Origin: DATLYH01 sp035575035
GTDB taxonomy: Bacteria > Planctomycetota > Planctomycetia > Gemmatales > Gemmataceae
Length of the DNA: 33,041 nt
Reading direction: 5' to 3'
NCBI GenBank assembly: GCA_035575035.1
Contig: DATLYH010000122.1
Location: 1-33,041 of the forward strand
Positions 32,086 to 33,041 of the stretch are shown here, one piece after another. The position numbers and the translations under genes were made by a program. The notes beneath the pieces were generated by a model, which had not been told where the DNA came from, ran no database searches, and saw only the letters and a program-made list of their open reading frames with translations. Position 1 is the first letter of the stretch. The number at the start of each line of letters is the position of its first letter.

Positions 32086-33041
32086 ATGAGCCGGGCCACA
32101 TGCTGGAAGTGGTGCCTCTGTGCGCTCGCAATCCCGTTGGCATGCGCGAGCCGCGGCCTTGGTGCAGATCCAGATATACGAGCATCCTTTCTGTCTGCCT
32201 ACAGCAAAGCTTACGGCAAGCTGGTCCAAAACTATACGAATATAGAATACCGATATCATAGTGAGGCTCCACAAGGGAAAAAACTTGTGCAGCTGACCTC
32301 GCTGGAAGGCAAGTTCAACCTTCACCATTATCTGGGCAGATACGAGGGACGGGTGGCAAGAAGTGACACGAGGGAGACAACTCTAGAGTTGCGACCGCTT
32401 ATCGTGGCGGCCAACACAAAATATACGTTTGAATTGGCAGACTATGGTGAAAAATACGTCGTGCGAAAATTAGAGATGCTGCCTCCCAACGGCCGAGCAG
32501 ACTTCATGCCTTTCATGGCACCAATTGCCGACTGCATGACGAACAGAACATACCTGGAGATCGCCGAAGATCCTGAAACAGGGTTTATCTCTATGGTTGA
32601 CACAAAGTTTCGGGGTCTGAATGTGAAGCAACTCACACTTGGAGTGCCATATTTTAATATAATCACGAAGAAGAACACGAGGTCGAAAAAGAGTTACTTC
32701 TTCCTACCCGAGAGAGGGTGGTTATGCCTCGGCTGGACACAAGATATCGAACCCGGCTCTAAGTATATTGAGGAGTCTTACGAATATGAGGCAGAAGGAG
32801 CTTATCCCCCGCTTAAGTTGATAGAAAGGACATTTCGAGATCGCCAAGATCCAACTACCTCCGAACTCGCCTGGAGAATCGAGTTTACCAAGTTTACTCG
32901 GGTGGCGCCCTTGGATGAAGCCGAATTCCGTCTCTCCGCCTTCGGCCTGCCGGAGCCGCTTGGTGTGACCTGGTCCAAACCCACGCGGTGGTATCTATGG
33001 CTCAGCCTGGCCGGGGCGTTGTGTCTGGGAGGTAGTGGGGT
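32086..33041 (+). CDS. Exported protein of unknown function, 3' end outside window
   Basis: An open frame from ATG 32086 runs to the last base (318 complete codons), so it is partial. It has a signal peptide (RATCWKWCLCALAIPLACASRGLGA), then a mostly beta-strand region (SAYSKAYGKLVQNYTNIEYRY, LEGKFNLHHYLGRYEGRVARSD, KYTFELADYGEKYVVRKLEML) that could be a LolA/LppX-like half-barrel, although I do not recognise the family. Near the end FRLSAFGLPEPLG is followed by the start of a membrane segment (RWYLWLSLAGALCLGGSG). AGGG lies about 8-9 bases before the ATG. Most of the gene is AT-richer than the rest of the window (24 of 60 bases are G or C at 32221-32280), but the last 120 bases are GC-rich again. 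It follows the Cys-rich peptide gene and may be in its operon. Confidence 0.75.
   Translation, partial: MSRATCWKWCLCALAIPLACASRGLGADPDIRASFLSAYSKAYGKLVQNYTNIEYRYHSEAPQGKKLVQLTSLEGKFNLHHYLGRYEGRVARSDTRETTLELRPLIVAANTKYTFELADYGEKYVVRKLEMLPPNGRADFMPFMAPIADCMTNRTYLEIAEDPETGFISMVDTKFRGLNVKQLTLGVPYFNIITKKNTRSKKSYFFLPERGWLCLGWTQDIEPGSKYIEESYEYEAEGAYPPLKLIERTFRDRQDPTTSELAWRIEFTKFTRVAPLDEAEFRLSAFGLPEPLGVTWSKPTRWYLWLSLAGALCLGGSG

Overview
The window looks like chromosomal DNA of a high-G+C planctomycete, probably of the Gemmata/Zavarzinella type. The evidence is the gene repertoire: a DUF1549/DUF1553 protein with a CxxCH motif, a twin-arginine DUF1501 protein and a secreted WD40 protein in one operon; a Ser/Thr kinase fused to a formylglycine-generating-enzyme-like domain; a giant surface protein with an LEQLEDLTLLA N-terminal motif and cohesin/dockerin modules; an LRR lipoprotein; a HEAT lipoprotein; and a very large membrane-anchored TPR protein. 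Many long antisense ORFs are shadows caused by GC-rich third codon positions. No rRNA, tRNA, CRISPR array or intact mobile element was found.

Layout: 53-2336 (+) holds a family 2 glycosyltransferase overlapping a SAM methyltransferase; the two enzymes carry the same C-terminal module. They converge on a HEAT-repeat lipoprotein (-), followed by a giant 2525-residue exported repeat protein (-, 3215-10792) with 18 PPC-like beta domains, a Calx-beta domain and a cohesin-dockerin-cohesin tail. Next come an ArnT-like glycosyltransferase (-), a secreted CAP-domain protein (+) and a kinase-FGE-like fusion (+). The WD40/DUF1501/DUF1549 operon (-) fills 16637-20798. Then come a small exported hypothetical (+), an MpsC/DUF2294 protein and a SulP anion transporter (+, probably inorganic carbon uptake), and an LRR lipoprotein split by a one-base frame break in a G6 tract. 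An IS5-type transposase remnant (-) and a 1411-residue TPR protein (-) follow. The right end is a (+) group: a MauE-like redox membrane protein, a six-cysteine exported peptide and an AT-richer exported protein that runs off the window.

Intergenic DNA carries two families of dispersed palindromic repeats: one built on CCCGGAGCGTCAGCGACGGG (about 3018-3090 and 31009-31124), the other on GGCTRACGCC (about 11241-11280 and 16335-16400). The best candidates for undescribed biology are the MauE-like/Cys-rich peptide/exported protein group, the shared C-terminal module of the glycosyltransferase and methyltransferase, and the self-complementary cohesin/dockerin tail of the giant protein. Three frame breaks lie at or near homopolymers (25093-25098, 31328-31335, about 31735); sequencing or assembly error must be excluded before reading biology into them.
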